From assembly GCF_016650815.1 (NCBI RefSeq), contig NZ_JAEKEZ010000038.1, forward strand, positions 186,001 to 250,000: a DNA stretch of 64,000 nt, in the 5' to 3' direction. Positions 1 to 9,278 of this stretch are shown here, piece by piece. Origin of the DNA: Pseudomonas sp. TH31. GTDB lineage: Bacteria; Pseudomonadota; Gammaproteobacteria; Pseudomonadales; Pseudomonadaceae. Below the pieces are notes generated by a model that saw nothing but the letters and a program-made list of their open reading frames with translations, was not told the origin of the DNA and did not search any database. A program made the translations under genes and the position numbers. Every line of letters begins with the position of its first letter. The first letter of the stretch is position 1.

Positions 1-2
1 TG

Positions 3-866
3 ATGTGGAAGATGCAGAACACCGAGGGCGTGCAGTCCGCGATCTCGCTGGTGACCGTGTCCAAGCAAATGATCAAGGGCATGAACGAGGGCAACCTGAA
101 ATGGGAAACCCTGTCACGCAACCCGGACGTGCTGAACAACTCCATCGCCCGGGCTGATGGCCTGTACAACAACAGTTGCTCCCTGGCGCCGGTGCTGGTG
201 TTCCTCAACGACCACAAGGCCGCGACCCTTGACCGTGCGGTACATGCGGTGCAGGACTTCGCCAAGGCAAACAACACGGACGGCCTGGAGTTCATCCTCG
301 CCGCCGGTAACGCCGGGATCGAAGCGGCGACCAACGAAGTCATCAAGGAATCGGAGCTGACGATCCTGATCCTGGTGTACCTCTGCGTCGCGACCATGTG
401 CATGATCACCTTCCGTTCCTGGGCGGCGACCTTGTGCATTGTGCTGCCGCTGGTGTTGACCTCGGTACTCGGCAACGCCCTGATGGCCTTCATGGGCATC
501 GGCGTCAAAGTCGCGACCCTGCCGGTGGTGGCGCTGGGCGTGGGGATCGGCGTGGACTACGGCATCTACATCTACAGCCGCCTGGAAAGCTTCCTGCGTG
601 CTGGCCTGCCGCTGCAAGAGGCGTATTACCAGACGCTGAAGTCCACCGGTAAAGCGGTGCTGTTCACCGGTTTGTGCCTGGCTATCGGCGTGTGCACCTG
701 GATCTTCTCGGCCATCAAGTTCCAGGCCGACATGGGCCTGATGCTGACCTTCATGCTGCTCTGGAACATGTTCGGCGCGCTGTGGCTGTTGCCGGCGCTG
801 GCACGGTTCCTGATCAAACCGGAGAAACTGGCGGGGCAGAAGGGCAATTCGTTGTTTGCTCACTGA
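3..866 (+). CDS. RND-superfamily (MMPL-type) exporter, C-terminal part
   Basis: The gene enters the window already open; only the last 287 residues are present. They contain a run of hydrophobic segments from about residue 118 to 280 (for example LTILILVYLCVATMCMITF, then ALGVGIGVDYGIYIYSRLES, then the FTGLCLAIGVCTWIFSAIKF stretch). This is the second transmembrane block of RND/MMPL permeases, and the GVGIGVDYGIYI segment matches their conserved TM4-type motif. Proteins of this class move hydrophobic substrates across the inner membrane using the proton gradient. The substrate cannot be read from this part. A strong terminator follows the stop, so this is the last gene of its transcript. The true start lies left of the window. 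Confidence 0.85.
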   Translation: MWKMQNTEGVQSAISLVTVSKQMIKGMNEGNLKWETLSRNPDVLNNSIARADGLYNNSCSLAPVLVFLNDHKAATLDRAVHAVQDFAKANNTDGLEFILAAGNAGIEAATNEVIKESELTILILVYLCVATMCMITFRSWAATLCIVLPLVLTSVLGNALMAFMGIGVKVATLPVVALGVGIGVDYGIYIYSRLESFLRAGLPLQEAYYQTLKSTGKAVLFTGLCLAIGVCTWIFSAIKFQADMGLMLTFMLLWNMFGALWLLPALARFLIKPEKLAGQKGNSLFAH

Positions 867-883
867 TCCCTGGCTGAGACAGA

Positions 884-912
884 AAAGCCGCAACTCGGGT
901 TGCGGCTTTTTT
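884..912 (+). terminator. Rho-independent terminator after the RND gene
   Basis: A GC-rich inverted repeat (AAAGCCGCAAC, loop TCGG, GTTGCGGCTTT) runs straight into a T tract about 20 bp past the stop codon. This is a textbook intrinsic terminator. Confidence 0.9.
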
Positions 913-926
913 GTGGGCGCCAAGAT

Positions 927-971
927 CAAAAGATCGTCCGAACGCGGCCCGAGCCTTCGGACGATCTTTTG
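927..971. repeat. REP-type inverted repeat
   Basis: Two perfect 16-bp arms (CAAAAGATCGTCCGAA and its complement) flank a 13-bp loop. The arms belong to the same sequence family as the longer GTAGGAGCTGCC hairpins later in the window. It sits between convergent genes, the usual position for pseudomonad REPs. Confidence 0.8.
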
Positions 972-979
972 ACTTTGCT

Positions 980-1699
980 CTATGACAATTCCGCGCCGAG
1001 CACCACATTCAAAGCACTGCGCGCATCATCGAGCTGCACCAGCGTCGCATGCCGCGCACCCAGCGCGTCACGATTCTCGATCGCGGTCAAAATCGCCTTA
1101 TGCCGTGGCAGCGCCAGTTCATGCAGATTCGGCCGCTGGTTGGAATGCTTCAACGCCTCGGCAATCGCCACCGACAGCATGTTGCACAGGTTGGCCAGCA
1201 AGTCGTTGTGGGTCGCGTCGGCGATGCGGCTGTGGAAGTCCAGGTCCGGCTGCAACAGCGCTTGCGGCGTCGGCGCAGCTTCCATCCGTTGGTAGGCTTC
1301 GCCGATGGCGGCGATGTCCGCGTCGGTGGCGTACTGCGCAGCAAGGGCGGCGGCAGCGGGTTCGATGATGCTGCGCACGCTGGTCAGCAGGCTGAAGAAT
1401 TCATTTTGCGGGCTGCTTTGCATCAGCCAGTGCAGCACGTCCGGGTCGAGCATGTGCCATTCCTTGCGCGCCTTGACCACCGTGCCGACCCGCGGCCGGG
1501 AATACACCAGGCCCTTGGCGACCAGCACCCGCGTGGCTTCGCGCAATACCGGGCGACTGACCGCGTACTCTTCGCACAACAGCGCTTCGGCGGGCAGTTT
1601 GTCGTCGGGCTTGAAGCGTCCGGAGACGATCTGCATGCCCAGTTCCTGGACGATGCGCGAATGCATGCTTTTGCGGTCGGAGGGTTTGCGGTAATCCAT
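980..1699 (-). CDS. GntR/FadR-family transcriptional regulator
   Basis: A 239-aa DNA-binding regulator. The N-terminal winged helix-turn-helix reads LPAEALLCEEYAVSRPVLRE followed by the wing (ARVLVAKGLVYSRPRVGTVV), typical of GntR. Residues about 90-235 form the all-helical FCD effector-binding domain with its metal-binding Asp/His positions (DLDFHSRIADATHN, later LPRHKAIL). FCD regulators usually respond to sugar acids or other small carboxylates. The AraD1 remnant, the aldehyde dehydrogenase and the lactonase further right suggest that it once sat divergently next to that sugar-acid operon and controlled it. The start at 1699 begins the family-like MDYRKPSDRK; an in-frame extension to 1783 has no such similarity. 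Confidence 0.88.
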   Translation of the reverse strand: MDYRKPSDRKSMHSRIVQELGMQIVSGRFKPDDKLPAEALLCEEYAVSRPVLREATRVLVAKGLVYSRPRVGTVVKARKEWHMLDPDVLHWLMQSSPQNEFFSLLTSVRSIIEPAAAALAAQYATDADIAAIGEAYQRMEAAPTPQALLQPDLDFHSRIADATHNDLLANLCNMLSVAIAEALKHSNQRPNLHELALPRHKAILTAIENRDALGARHATLVQLDDARSALNVVLGAELS

Positions 1700-1996
1700 G
1701 GCGAGCGACGCGATCCTGGGCGGGTGGGGGTGTTGCGCATGATAGCAGGCGTGGAGAAGGTCCTGAATCAGATGAAGAACCAATGTGGGCGAGAGGTTGC
1801 TCCTGCAGGGGGCGTGTGGGCCGCCGTGCCTGAAGTTCTCAAGTTACACATCGGCACGTCGGTCACTTGGGTTTCGAGCGTTTTTTGAAAAAAGTTGCCT
1901 GGGCGCTGGCGCCTAATTGCAGTGCCTGTCCCTCATGGAGGTTGCTCCCACACAGGACAGGTCTTGATCGAAGCACCCCAACGCAGGAGAGGCATC

Positions 1997-3589
1997 ATGA
2001 TCGCTGTTAACGCTACATCGTTGAGTCATACAACAGGCGCTATTAAATCGCCCATGGGCTCCGCGCCTCAGCCGTGCACCGCCCTGCACCTGGGGCTTTT
2101 GACTACAGGGAACGGGTGTAGCGAAGCAGGTAGCGGCTTTGCTCGGGTCGCCCGCTCGTCCTCCAATCAGCCTGTGGCCTCGCCCTTCGAGACCAGCGCT
2201 ACCCCGCAGGAAAAGGCGGCGAATTTGTTGCGACGCCACGAGGACTACCAAACCGTAAGAGCCCCCTCCGGCAAGTTTCTGAGCGAACTGCCCCTGGGCG
2301 CTCAGGCGAATATCTGCGGGCTCTTGCTCGCGAAGGACACTTTGCATTTTTACGTCGAAGAGTGTCTAAAGACGCAGGGGATGAATACCACAGATTTACA
2401 CGAGTCCATCGACAGCCTGGTAGAAAAGTTGCTCGTTGCTTCTCCTGCACTCGACGCTGTAAAAGTCGTGCAACGACTCGTCGAAAAAATCCCTCGAGAC
2501 CGCCACACGCCTCAAACAGTTATTGAGCGGTTCCCGGTCAAAGACTACAAGCGCGCAGCGGAACATCAGCAAGGGGCCTCGTCGCAGACCGCAGGCGGGG
2601 AGCAGAGGATGGAGGCCTTGTCTCGTTTACTGCTGTCTTGGGCGCAGCCGATGCATCGCGTCGGGATCAGCGAGCACCACGCTGGCAAAGCCATGGCGGC
2701 GCCGCAGATCAGCCAACCGATCCAGGACGTTGTGCATCAGGATTTGGTTGCGCCCGTGCCCGGGCTTTCACCCTTACCGCAGGCCCGTGCCGGGGCACTG
2801 ACAGACGAAGGTCACCGCAAGACGATTGCCAATCAACTGAGGCCTGCGTTCGGGTTGCCCGGGGTTATGGCAGGCGACCTGCCTGCCACCGCTGATGTTG
2901 CCTATGACATGGGTGGTGAAGGTGACGGTTTTCTCGACAGCGTTCAAGCGACGGGGCAGGGTCTGGCGGCGGCACGCTCTGCGCTGACAATTCGCAGATC
3001 GCCCCTCGCCGCCCTTATAACGGGAGGTGGCGTTGCGATAACGGGCCTCGCGTATGGGGGATACAAAGCGGTCCAGGCAATGTACCCGCAGCCGGCTCCC
3101 GACGCCGCCCTTGATGTTCAGGCACCCATTTTCCTGCCGCTTGAAGGCCGCGAATGCGCTGCCGCTCCAGCCTTGGCATTGGTGCCCCGTGCACAGCAGA
3201 GTGGCAGAGGGACTTCGGAGGTGGGCGCGCTCAACCATTTCGTTAGAAGGCCCGCGCCCGGCTACCGGCGCACCGAGAGCGGGGAGGAAGCCTATCGACG
3301 CAGCGGGGCTTCGGAGGTGGACGCGCTCAACCAGTTCGATAAAAAGCTCGCGCCCGGCTACCGGCGCACCGAGAGCGGAGAGGAAGCCTACCGACGCAGC
3401 GGGACTTCTGAGGTAGATGCGCTCAACCATTTTGTTAGAAGGCCCGTGTCCGGCTACCGAGGCAGCGAGAGCCCGGAGGTGGAAGTGCTCAACCGTCCAG
3501 TTAAAAAGCCCGCGCGTCGTGGGGGCTTCGCGAGTACGTTCGGCCCTGCAGTGGGTGGGGAGCTTGGGGGACCCAACCCCGCTTGGTAA
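1997..3589 (+). CDS. Effector-like protein with N terminus shared with the 1719-aa toxin
   Basis: Encodes 530 aa; AGGAGAGG eight bases upstream fixes the start at 1997. The first 45 residues are rich in Ser, Thr and Ala and lack acidic residues, as in type III secreted proteins; secretion is inferred, not shown. Residues about 20-330 align with the N terminus of the downstream 1719-aa protein (shared TALxLGLxxTGN near residue 35, VEK and TPQxVIEQF-like blocks, HQQGxS near residue 195, and an AGALT box followed by RPAFG). A hydrophobic segment lies near residues 335-365. The C terminus is not a known catalytic domain but a set of 32-residue repeats. It looks like the shared delivery/N-terminal half joined to a repeat tail, so it may be a truncated or recombined paralogue. 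Function unknown. Confidence 0.7.
   Translation: MIAVNATSLSHTTGAIKSPMGSAPQPCTALHLGLLTTGNGCSEAGSGFARVARSSSNQPVASPFETSATPQEKAANLLRRHEDYQTVRAPSGKFLSELPLGAQANICGLLLAKDTLHFYVEECLKTQGMNTTDLHESIDSLVEKLLVASPALDAVKVVQRLVEKIPRDRHTPQTVIERFPVKDYKRAAEHQQGASSQTAGGEQRMEALSRLLLSWAQPMHRVGISEHHAGKAMAAPQISQPIQDVVHQDLVAPVPGLSPLPQARAGALTDEGHRKTIANQLRPAFGLPGVMAGDLPATADVAYDMGGEGDGFLDSVQATGQGLAAARSALTIRRSPLAALITGGGVAITGLAYGGYKAVQAMYPQPAPDAALDVQAPIFLPLEGRECAAAPALALVPRAQQSGRGTSEVGALNHFVRRPAPGYRRTESGEEAYRRSGASEVDALNQFDKKLAPGYRRTESGEEAYRRSGTSEVDALNHFVRRPVSGYRGSESPEVEVLNRPVKKPARRGGFASTFGPAVGGELGGPNPAW
3212..3520 (+). repeat. 96-bp in-frame tandem repeat (32-aa units)
   Basis: Units begin at 3212, 3308 and 3404, exactly 96 bp apart, and a decayed fourth follows from about 3470. 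Each encodes a 32-residue unit starting SEVDALNHF and containing GYRRTESGEEAYRRSG. The first two copies are almost identical, so the array is recent or being homogenised. Confidence 0.9.
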
Positions 3590-3594
3590 ATGAT

Positions 3595-3683
3595 AAGCGA
3601 TGAGTTGGCGAACCACGTGATGCAGGATGACGCCTGCCTTGAAGTTCTCTACATCTGGCGTGTCGATGAGGCACGCAGGTTAA
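3595..3683 (-). pseudogene. acnA: Decayed 3' end of an aconitase gene (copy 1)
   Basis: Read on the minus strand the segment encodes CLIDTPDVENF, KAGVILHHV and VRQLIA in one frame. This matches the extreme C terminus of bacterial AcnA (C/YRIDTxNEVEYFKxGGILHYVLRQLIA), with substitutions and no usable stop. It lies only a few bases beyond the stop of the effector gene and is convergent with it. No other part of aconitase is nearby. A second copy lies at 9279-9502. Confidence 0.7.
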
Positions 3684-3903
3684 AACTGCACTGAGTGGCG
3701 ATGATCGGCTGTGTTGGCGGTCCGGGCGGCGACTGTGCCCGGAATTTTCGGTTACACATCCGCAGGTCGTTCACTGGGGTTTCGAGCGTTTTATGAAAAA
3801 AGCGGTTTGGGCGCTGACGCTTAATCGCGGCCCTGTCCTGTGCGCAGCTTGCCAGCGCACACGACCGGCATTGATCAAGACACTCTGAGACACGAGAGGC
3901 ACC
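3684..3903 (+). promoter_or_regulatory. Upstream region of the 1719-aa toxin, repeated before the 530-aa gene
   Basis: About 75 bp from 3757 (GTTACACATC ... TTTCGAGCGTTTT ... TGGGCGCTG) are roughly 70 percent identical by eye to 1842-1917 in front of the 530-aa gene. Such conservation between paralogues suggests a promoter or untranslated leader. No confident sigma-factor motif could be assigned. A GAGAGG ribosome-binding site precedes the ATG at 3904. Confidence 0.45.
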
Positions 3904-6900
3904 ATGAACACTGTTAACTCTACACAGTCGAGTCATCCACAGGCCGCTGCCCAGGTACTAGGGTGGCCTGCGCCTGCGCAGAGTACAGCCTTGAGCCTGG
4001 GGCTCATGGCCACGGGGAACCGTCTCTGCGGTGAAGGGCTGCCCCGCCGTATGGCTGCCGGTTCGCCCTCCAACCAGCGCCCGGCCCCGGTCGTAGAGAG
4101 TAGCCGTACCTTGCCAGCACAGACGCGTGAGCTGTTGCAACGTATTAGCGACTATTTCTCGTGGAAAACAGCAGCCAACGAATTTATCGCCGAATTGACC
4201 CAAGACCCGAGGGGGAATACCCGCCGGGATGAGCTCGAAAAGGACCTTTTGATTTACAGCGTCGCCAGGATGCTGACGGAGGCAGGGGTTGATCCCACAG
4301 ATTTGGCGGCGGCCATCAAAGGTCTGGTAGAAAAGATGCGCAGTGCCTCACCCACGCTGGACTATACGAAAGTGATGCAAGGACTCGTCAACAAAATCCA
4401 ACAAAGCCACAACACACCTCAACAGGTCATTGAGCAGTTTTCCCTAAAGTCATATGTGCGAGCGGCGTGCCATCAGCAAGGACCTTCGTGTCAGCCCTGG
4501 GGCAGGCAGGATGCCATGGTGGCCGCGCTTTATCTGTTCGCCCCTTGCCTGACGAATCAGACCCATAGCGTCGGGACGCATGAGCAGCGTTTTTTCGAGG
4601 CCCTGGCGCAGGCGAGTACGCAACCGACGGTGGCCAACGAGCAGGTGGTACGTGATCGATATCCGGCGTTCCACGAAGCGGTGAGTCAGTTCACCCCCAT
4701 GCTGCCTTTCACCCCACTCGCGACAACCACTATTGAGCAACAGGAACGCGAGATCGTACAGGCCCGGATCGAAGGGATTGCGAACACTCTTTGGAAGCCG
4801 CGACAGATCAGCCACCTGGTACCTGCTCTTTCTACACAACCGCTGGAAGATGATTGCTCTGCGGCGCCAGGCCGGACATTTTCAAACCTTCCCCACGCCC
4901 ACGCCGGGGCGCTGACCAACCAAGGTCGGTCGATCAGGATTGCGAACCATCTGACCCCAGCTTTCGGATTTAGTGGAGCCAATGCTGCTCAATCCTCATC
5001 CAACGATCACATCAACATTCCCATCGAAGGCGAAGACCAGACGCTTCTCCAGCCGGCATCGGACGTAGCGCAGGTATTGCTGGCCGCAGTCCCGGCCCGG
5101 GTTGTGCAGCGAAGTCGCCTCACTGCTGCCGCAGCGGTGGGTTTTGCCGCGATTACAGGTGCCCTGTATGCCGGTTACCGTTATCTGTCCCCCCACGCCG
5201 CCCCACCCGCGCAGCGTTCCATCGTGCCAGTCAGTGACCGTGAGCAGGAAATCCTGGCATTCCTGCAGCAGGCGCCGCATGTACAGGATAACGGGGCCTG
5301 GACCTCGAGCCTGGACGCGCTACGCGCCTTGCTCGCGCAGACCCCCGAGCCCTCCCGGATCGAGGCGGCGGCGGCTCTGTTGGACGTGGACCTGGGGCGG
5401 GACTGCTCCCTGGTCGCGCAGCAGGCCCCCGCAGGCGCGACACGACAAAGGCGCAGCGTGACGGACGAAGCCGCCGAGGTCATCATTCCTGGCCTGGGAG
5501 TGGTGACCGTCAGCGAGGTGGTAATAGCCGTGCAGCATGACCAGCAGCGCGCGCAGTTGGAAGATCAGCTCTTCGTCAATCTGCAACAATACTGGCGCAA
5601 CGACCCGGAAATGCACTGGCTCGAGAGTCAGCCGCAGAGCGAACAGAAATTATGGATCAGTTATGCCGCCGCCTGCCTTGCCAGTAACCGCGCATTGAGC
5701 GACGCGCTGCCCACACCCGCGGGACTCTGGCTTGAGCGTGCGCAGGACTACTGGGCGCAACAAGGCCTGCCCGGTCATCCTTATGAATATGAGATGAGCT
5801 TCAATAGCAGCGTGCATGCGGGGCAGCAGCAGGTGCCCATCACCACGCACTTATCGCTGCTGGAGGCCAGCAGGCTCGAGCCTTGGCTTGAGATCAGCAA
5901 TGTCACGGTCTGGCGCGATGGCCAAGTCTTGACGGCCTCCCGGCAGGATAGCGTCATGGATTTCCAACGGGGTGCAGGCGCCTGGCAGCCGCTGCTTGCT
6001 GAAGTGACCGCGCGCCATACCACGCAACGCGCGCAACTCCAGGCGCTGTACAGCCGCAGTCTGGAGGCGGAGCTGCACCGGGATGTGCTGGAAGCCCGGT
6101 TCAAGGGAGAGCTATCGGGGCATGGCGCTTATCTCGATGGCGAGCGTATCGTGCTGGACGCCCTTCGCAACGAGCCGGGCGTGCGCACGGGTTTGCTCAG
6201 CCTGTCCAAGGGCACCGGCCGACAGGCCGTCTCGGTGAACCTGACGAACTGGTTGGTGTTCGAGCGTGCCGGGGTTCAGGGCGAGAGCGCCGGGGTAGTG
6301 CTTTACCGGCCGGACATCCACACCTGGCAGGCGTATAACACCCGCCAGGAACTTTTCCAGGACCTGGATCAGCGTCGCCTGCAACAGCGTCTGCTGGGCG
6401 AATTGACTGTCACCACGCAGTCCTCATTCGGTGTTCTGCTCAGAGAAGAAGCGCTGGCGCTGGCAGCACCTGAAGACCGTGCCACCTTACGTCAATTTTT
6501 TCAGCAAATCGCCGATAAACCCGCCGTTTGGAGTGAGGCTAGCCTGACGTTCACGCCCTACGCCAAGGGCGACTTTGCGCACAATATCGCTCAATGGGCC
6601 AGCGATAAGCTTGCGGTAAACGACCGCCAGCTACGCGAGCAAAAGCAAAGCCCGAGCCTGGCTGCGCGGCAAGCCGAAGCGGTTGCCATCGCAGCGCAGT
6701 TGGACGCTTTTAGCGTGCAGCACCTGCCACCTTTGCGCGAGTTTACCCGGCGCCAGGAGAGCGCCAAGCTCACCCGCTTCGTGCACCAGCAAAACCCGCA
6801 GGCCAATCAGACACGGGTGGATTCCGACACCGTCTTTATAGACTACAACAGCCGCAATACGACCTGGACCGACTGGGTATTAGAACAATATCGCGGTCAT

Positions 6901-9063
6901 GGCGACATGCCCTTTGATTTTTCCAGCACCAACGTCACCAGCAATAATTTCCAGAAATACGCCACGCTGACCGCCGCCGATCCTGCGCTACAGGCCTCGC
7001 TCAACACCCCAGCCGTAAAGCAAAGTGTGGAAGCCAACCTGCGTGCCACCTATGCGGGTGATGACTATATTGCGCACGTGCGTGCACTGCTGGATCCGAA
7101 CACTGAGCACTACGCTATGTTCCAGCAGCTTCGCGTGGCCGAGCAGATCGCAGGCCTGCGCGTGGCGGTACAAATGGCGCATGACAACAAGGAACTGGCA
7201 CCGGATCAATCGCTCTGGCTTAAAAGTCTGGTCGACAGACTGCCCGGCTCCTTGGCGGGGACTAAAGAGGAAGTGGGCGAGCTAAGTATTCGTGGAAGGC
7301 GCATCCCCGGTATGTGGGTGCTGTCACGACGTTATCAGGGCACGCCGGTCAGGCAAGCCGAGGCTCGGCGGGAGAGTTTCGTTTACATGGCCAGCGCCCC
7401 GTGGGGCAAGTCGCTCTGGAAGCTCGATGCCAACTTCATCGCCTGGCTGCGCACCGAGCCGTTGCGCGAAGCGGTAGAGCAACGCGTACTGACCCAAGAC
7501 CGCACGCTCATTGATGAAGCGTTCAAGAGCATGAGTTCGAACAGTTTTCGCACCGCGGTCAGGCCGCTCAGCCATTTTGCCGTGGCCTGTGATCAACTGA
7601 TTCTGGACATCATCGACAACACCGCAGAGACCACCACCAGCAAAGCCGAGGTTATCCAAAACGAGATCCTCAAAGGGGCACGCTACGCTGCTAGCGGTGC
7701 TTGCCTCATCAGCACCGCCGGTATTGGGGCTGCACCCTGCGCACTGCTCACACTCCCGTTGATGGCAAACGATATAAGCGATGTGGTGCAACTCACACGG
7801 CGCGGCGAGACTGGCGAGGCGCTGCTGGTGTCGGCTTTTTTGTGGGCCGACACACTCGATGTCATGCAGGGGTTTAAAGCCGCCCTGGCCGTGGGCAAGG
7901 CCAGCCTGGGCATGCGATCCGTCCGGCGTTATGCCGAGGGCCTCACGCCAGGCGGCAGGCCCAATACGCTGTTTTCGCGCCACGACTTAAACCCCACCGA
8001 TCTGAGCAAGACTAATGCCCCTCGTGCCGAACTCGGCGGCGCCTTCTATCGGCGGGCAGGCAGCGACAAGTGGTACGTCATTGATCGCGAGCTGGGTCAG
8101 CAGCGGGTGTTTGAGGTGTATTCCGATAATGGTTGGGGCACGGTGCGCATCCGCGATCCGCAGCGGCCATTGGGGCAGGGGATGCCCATTGTTTGGCGTG
8201 ACGGGAGCTGGCAGTTCGATCCCGGCGGTTTAATGGGCGGAGCTCCGACTGTCGAACAATACCTTCGCAGACCCGGTATGTCGGAAAGTGAATATAACGT
8301 GATGCGTGAACACTTTGAAAAGGACGTCAATGATTTTTTTAGCAAGCCCTATACCTCTACCTCAATACAGCTACCTTCTGTTTCTGCTTCGGAAACCCTT
8401 GAAACGTTCTTTCAGAAAATATACAAAACCCACAAGGGCGCGATTATAGGTGAAAATCACCAAGAGTTTGATTTGGTGGTGCTGTATAAAACATTGAAAG
8501 AACAGATGGGTAGTTTGCAGAGCAACGGTGTAAAGATTTTATATATGGAACTTCCCGCGGAAGGTCGAGAAGGCCAACATATTTTAAACGCATGGCCTAA
8601 CGGCAAGGTGGACCTCAAGTATTTGCCAGACCTTGGGTCTAGTACTGCATTGGCTGATATGATTGATGAAGCCCACGCTAAAGGCATCAGAATTATTCCA
8701 GCTGACAGTCTGCTGGCGGGTGATTATAATTATGACCTGTCATGCACCGTTGGTATGCTCGCGGATAATGTAGACATGGACATAGCGAAGCTGCGGCGTC
8801 TCAGACTTTTCAACTACTCGGCAACCGTACAAATCCAAAGTCTCGGTCCAGACGAAAAATGGCTGATGGTGGTAGGCAGAGCGCATGTTAAAACACACAG
8901 AGGTGTTCCTGGCGTAGCCGAGCTTAACGGTGCCGTCGGGATCGAGTTTGAAATTGATCACTCGCTCTATGCCCCTACCATCAGCGGCGCGACACGTTAC
9001 GGTGATTTTAAACTTTCAGCAGATGATAGATATTCGGTCGGCGTTGATACGGACTACTTTTAG
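3904..9063 (+). CDS. Giant toxin/effector, dermonecrotic-toxin-like (DUF6543 type), with C-terminal EreA/ChaN-like domain
   Basis: Encodes 1719 aa. Residues 1-400 are homologous to the preceding 530-aa protein, with a Ser/Ala-rich start and a hydrophobic helix near residues 405-425. Residues about 540-1250 resemble the long all-helical region of Pseudomonas proteins annotated as dermonecrotic-toxin or membrane-targeted effector proteins. A second hydrophobic stretch follows around 1260-1310. The last about 210 residues contain GAIIGENHQEFD (near 1512), a MELPAEG strand, IRIIPAD, and MVVGRAHV (near 1657). The ordered GENH/Glu/His pattern resembles the erythromycin-esterase/ChaN/TIKI fold and may be the enzymatic warhead; this is inference. 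From about 8270 the DNA is clearly more AT-rich, suggesting the C-terminal domain was acquired separately. The target cell (host or bacterium) is unknown. Confidence 0.7.
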   Translation: MNTVNSTQSSHPQAAAQVLGWPAPAQSTALSLGLMATGNRLCGEGLPRRMAAGSPSNQRPAPVVESSRTLPAQTRELLQRISDYFSWKTAANEFIAELTQDPRGNTRRDELEKDLLIYSVARMLTEAGVDPTDLAAAIKGLVEKMRSASPTLDYTKVMQGLVNKIQQSHNTPQQVIEQFSLKSYVRAACHQQGPSCQPWGRQDAMVAALYLFAPCLTNQTHSVGTHEQRFFEALAQASTQPTVANEQVVRDRYPAFHEAVSQFTPMLPFTPLATTTIEQQEREIVQARIEGIANTLWKPRQISHLVPALSTQPLEDDCSAAPGRTFSNLPHAHAGALTNQGRSIRIANHLTPAFGFSGANAAQSSSNDHINIPIEGEDQTLLQPASDVAQVLLAAVPARVVQRSRLTAAAAVGFAAITGALYAGYRYLSPHAAPPAQRSIVPVSDREQEILAFLQQAPHVQDNGAWTSSLDALRALLAQTPEPSRIEAAAALLDVDLGRDCSLVAQQAPAGATRQRRSVTDEAAEVIIPGLGVVTVSEVVIAVQHDQQRAQLEDQLFVNLQQYWRNDPEMHWLESQPQSEQKLWISYAAACLASNRALSDALPTPAGLWLERAQDYWAQQGLPGHPYEYEMSFNSSVHAGQQQVPITTHLSLLEASRLEPWLEISNVTVWRDGQVLTASRQDSVMDFQRGAGAWQPLLAEVTARHTTQRAQLQALYSRSLEAELHRDVLEARFKGELSGHGAYLDGERIVLDALRNEPGVRTGLLSLSKGTGRQAVSVNLTNWLVFERAGVQGESAGVVLYRPDIHTWQAYNTRQELFQDLDQRRLQQRLLGELTVTTQSSFGVLLREEALALAAPEDRATLRQFFQQIADKPAVWSEASLTFTPYAKGDFAHNIAQWASDKLAVNDRQLREQKQSPSLAARQAEAVAIAAQLDAFSVQHLPPLREFTRRQESAKLTRFVHQQNPQANQTRVDSDTVFIDYNSRNTTWTDWVLEQYRGHGDMPFDFSSTNVTSNNFQKYATLTAADPALQASLNTPAVKQSVEANLRATYAGDDYIAHVRALLDPNTEHYAMFQQLRVAEQIAGLRVAVQMAHDNKELAPDQSLWLKSLVDRLPGSLAGTKEEVGELSIRGRRIPGMWVLSRRYQGTPVRQAEARRESFVYMASAPWGKSLWKLDANFIAWLRTEPLREAVEQRVLTQDRTLIDEAFKSMSSNSFRTAVRPLSHFAVACDQLILDIIDNTAETTTSKAEVIQNEILKGARYAASGACLISTAGIGAAPCALLTLPLMANDISDVVQLTRRGETGEALLVSAFLWADTLDVMQGFKAALAVGKASLGMRSVRRYAEGLTPGGRPNTLFSRHDLNPTDLSKTNAPRAELGGAFYRRAGSDKWYVIDRELGQQRVFEVYSDNGWGTVRIRDPQRPLGQGMPIVWRDGSWQFDPGGLMGGAPTVEQYLRRPGMSESEYNVMREHFEKDVNDFFSKPYTSTSIQLPSVSASETLETFFQKIYKTHKGAIIGENHQEFDLVVLYKTLKEQMGSLQSNGVKILYMELPAEGREGQHILNAWPNGKVDLKYLPDLGSSTALADMIDEAHAKGIRIIPADSLLAGDYNYDLSCTVGMLADNVDMDIAKLRRLRLFNYSATVQIQSLGPDEKWLMVVGRAHVKTHRGVPGVAELNGAVGIEFEIDHSLYAPTISGATRYGDFKLSADDRYSVGVDTDYF

Positions 9064-9198
9064 TGCCCTTGGATTTATCGGTAAAAGCCGACTTGCTGCA
9101 GACAGTGGGTGAGAATGTGGCCAATGCATGAGCTTTGTGGGGTTGGGGTTGCTTGGGAAGGCGGCCGCCTATCGGGTGGTTGTGTTGGCTGGTAGATA

Positions 9199-9229
9199 GC
9201 TATCGCGGGCAGGCCCGCTCCCACAGTGG
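9199..9229. repeat. REP element, GCGGGC/GCCCGC type
   Basis: The core GCGGGCAGGCCCGCTCCCAC is the other common short REP of the P. fluorescens group, distinct from the GTAGGAGCTGCC family in this window. The rest of 9064-9278 holds no gene; a small hairpin (GTTGGTG/CACCAAC) lies at about 9246-9264. Confidence 0.75.
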
Positions 9230-9278
9230 CGTGTTGGGTGTGAGGTTGGTGTCGGGCACCAACCCCGTCCGGTGGGCG

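Noticed and set aside
3757..3787. Possible HrpL-type (hrp box) promoter before the toxin genes
   Set aside because: GGTTAC-N16-TCACTGG only loosely resembles GGAACC-N16-CCACNNA, and the equivalent site at 1842 fits worse. No type III promoter is claimed.
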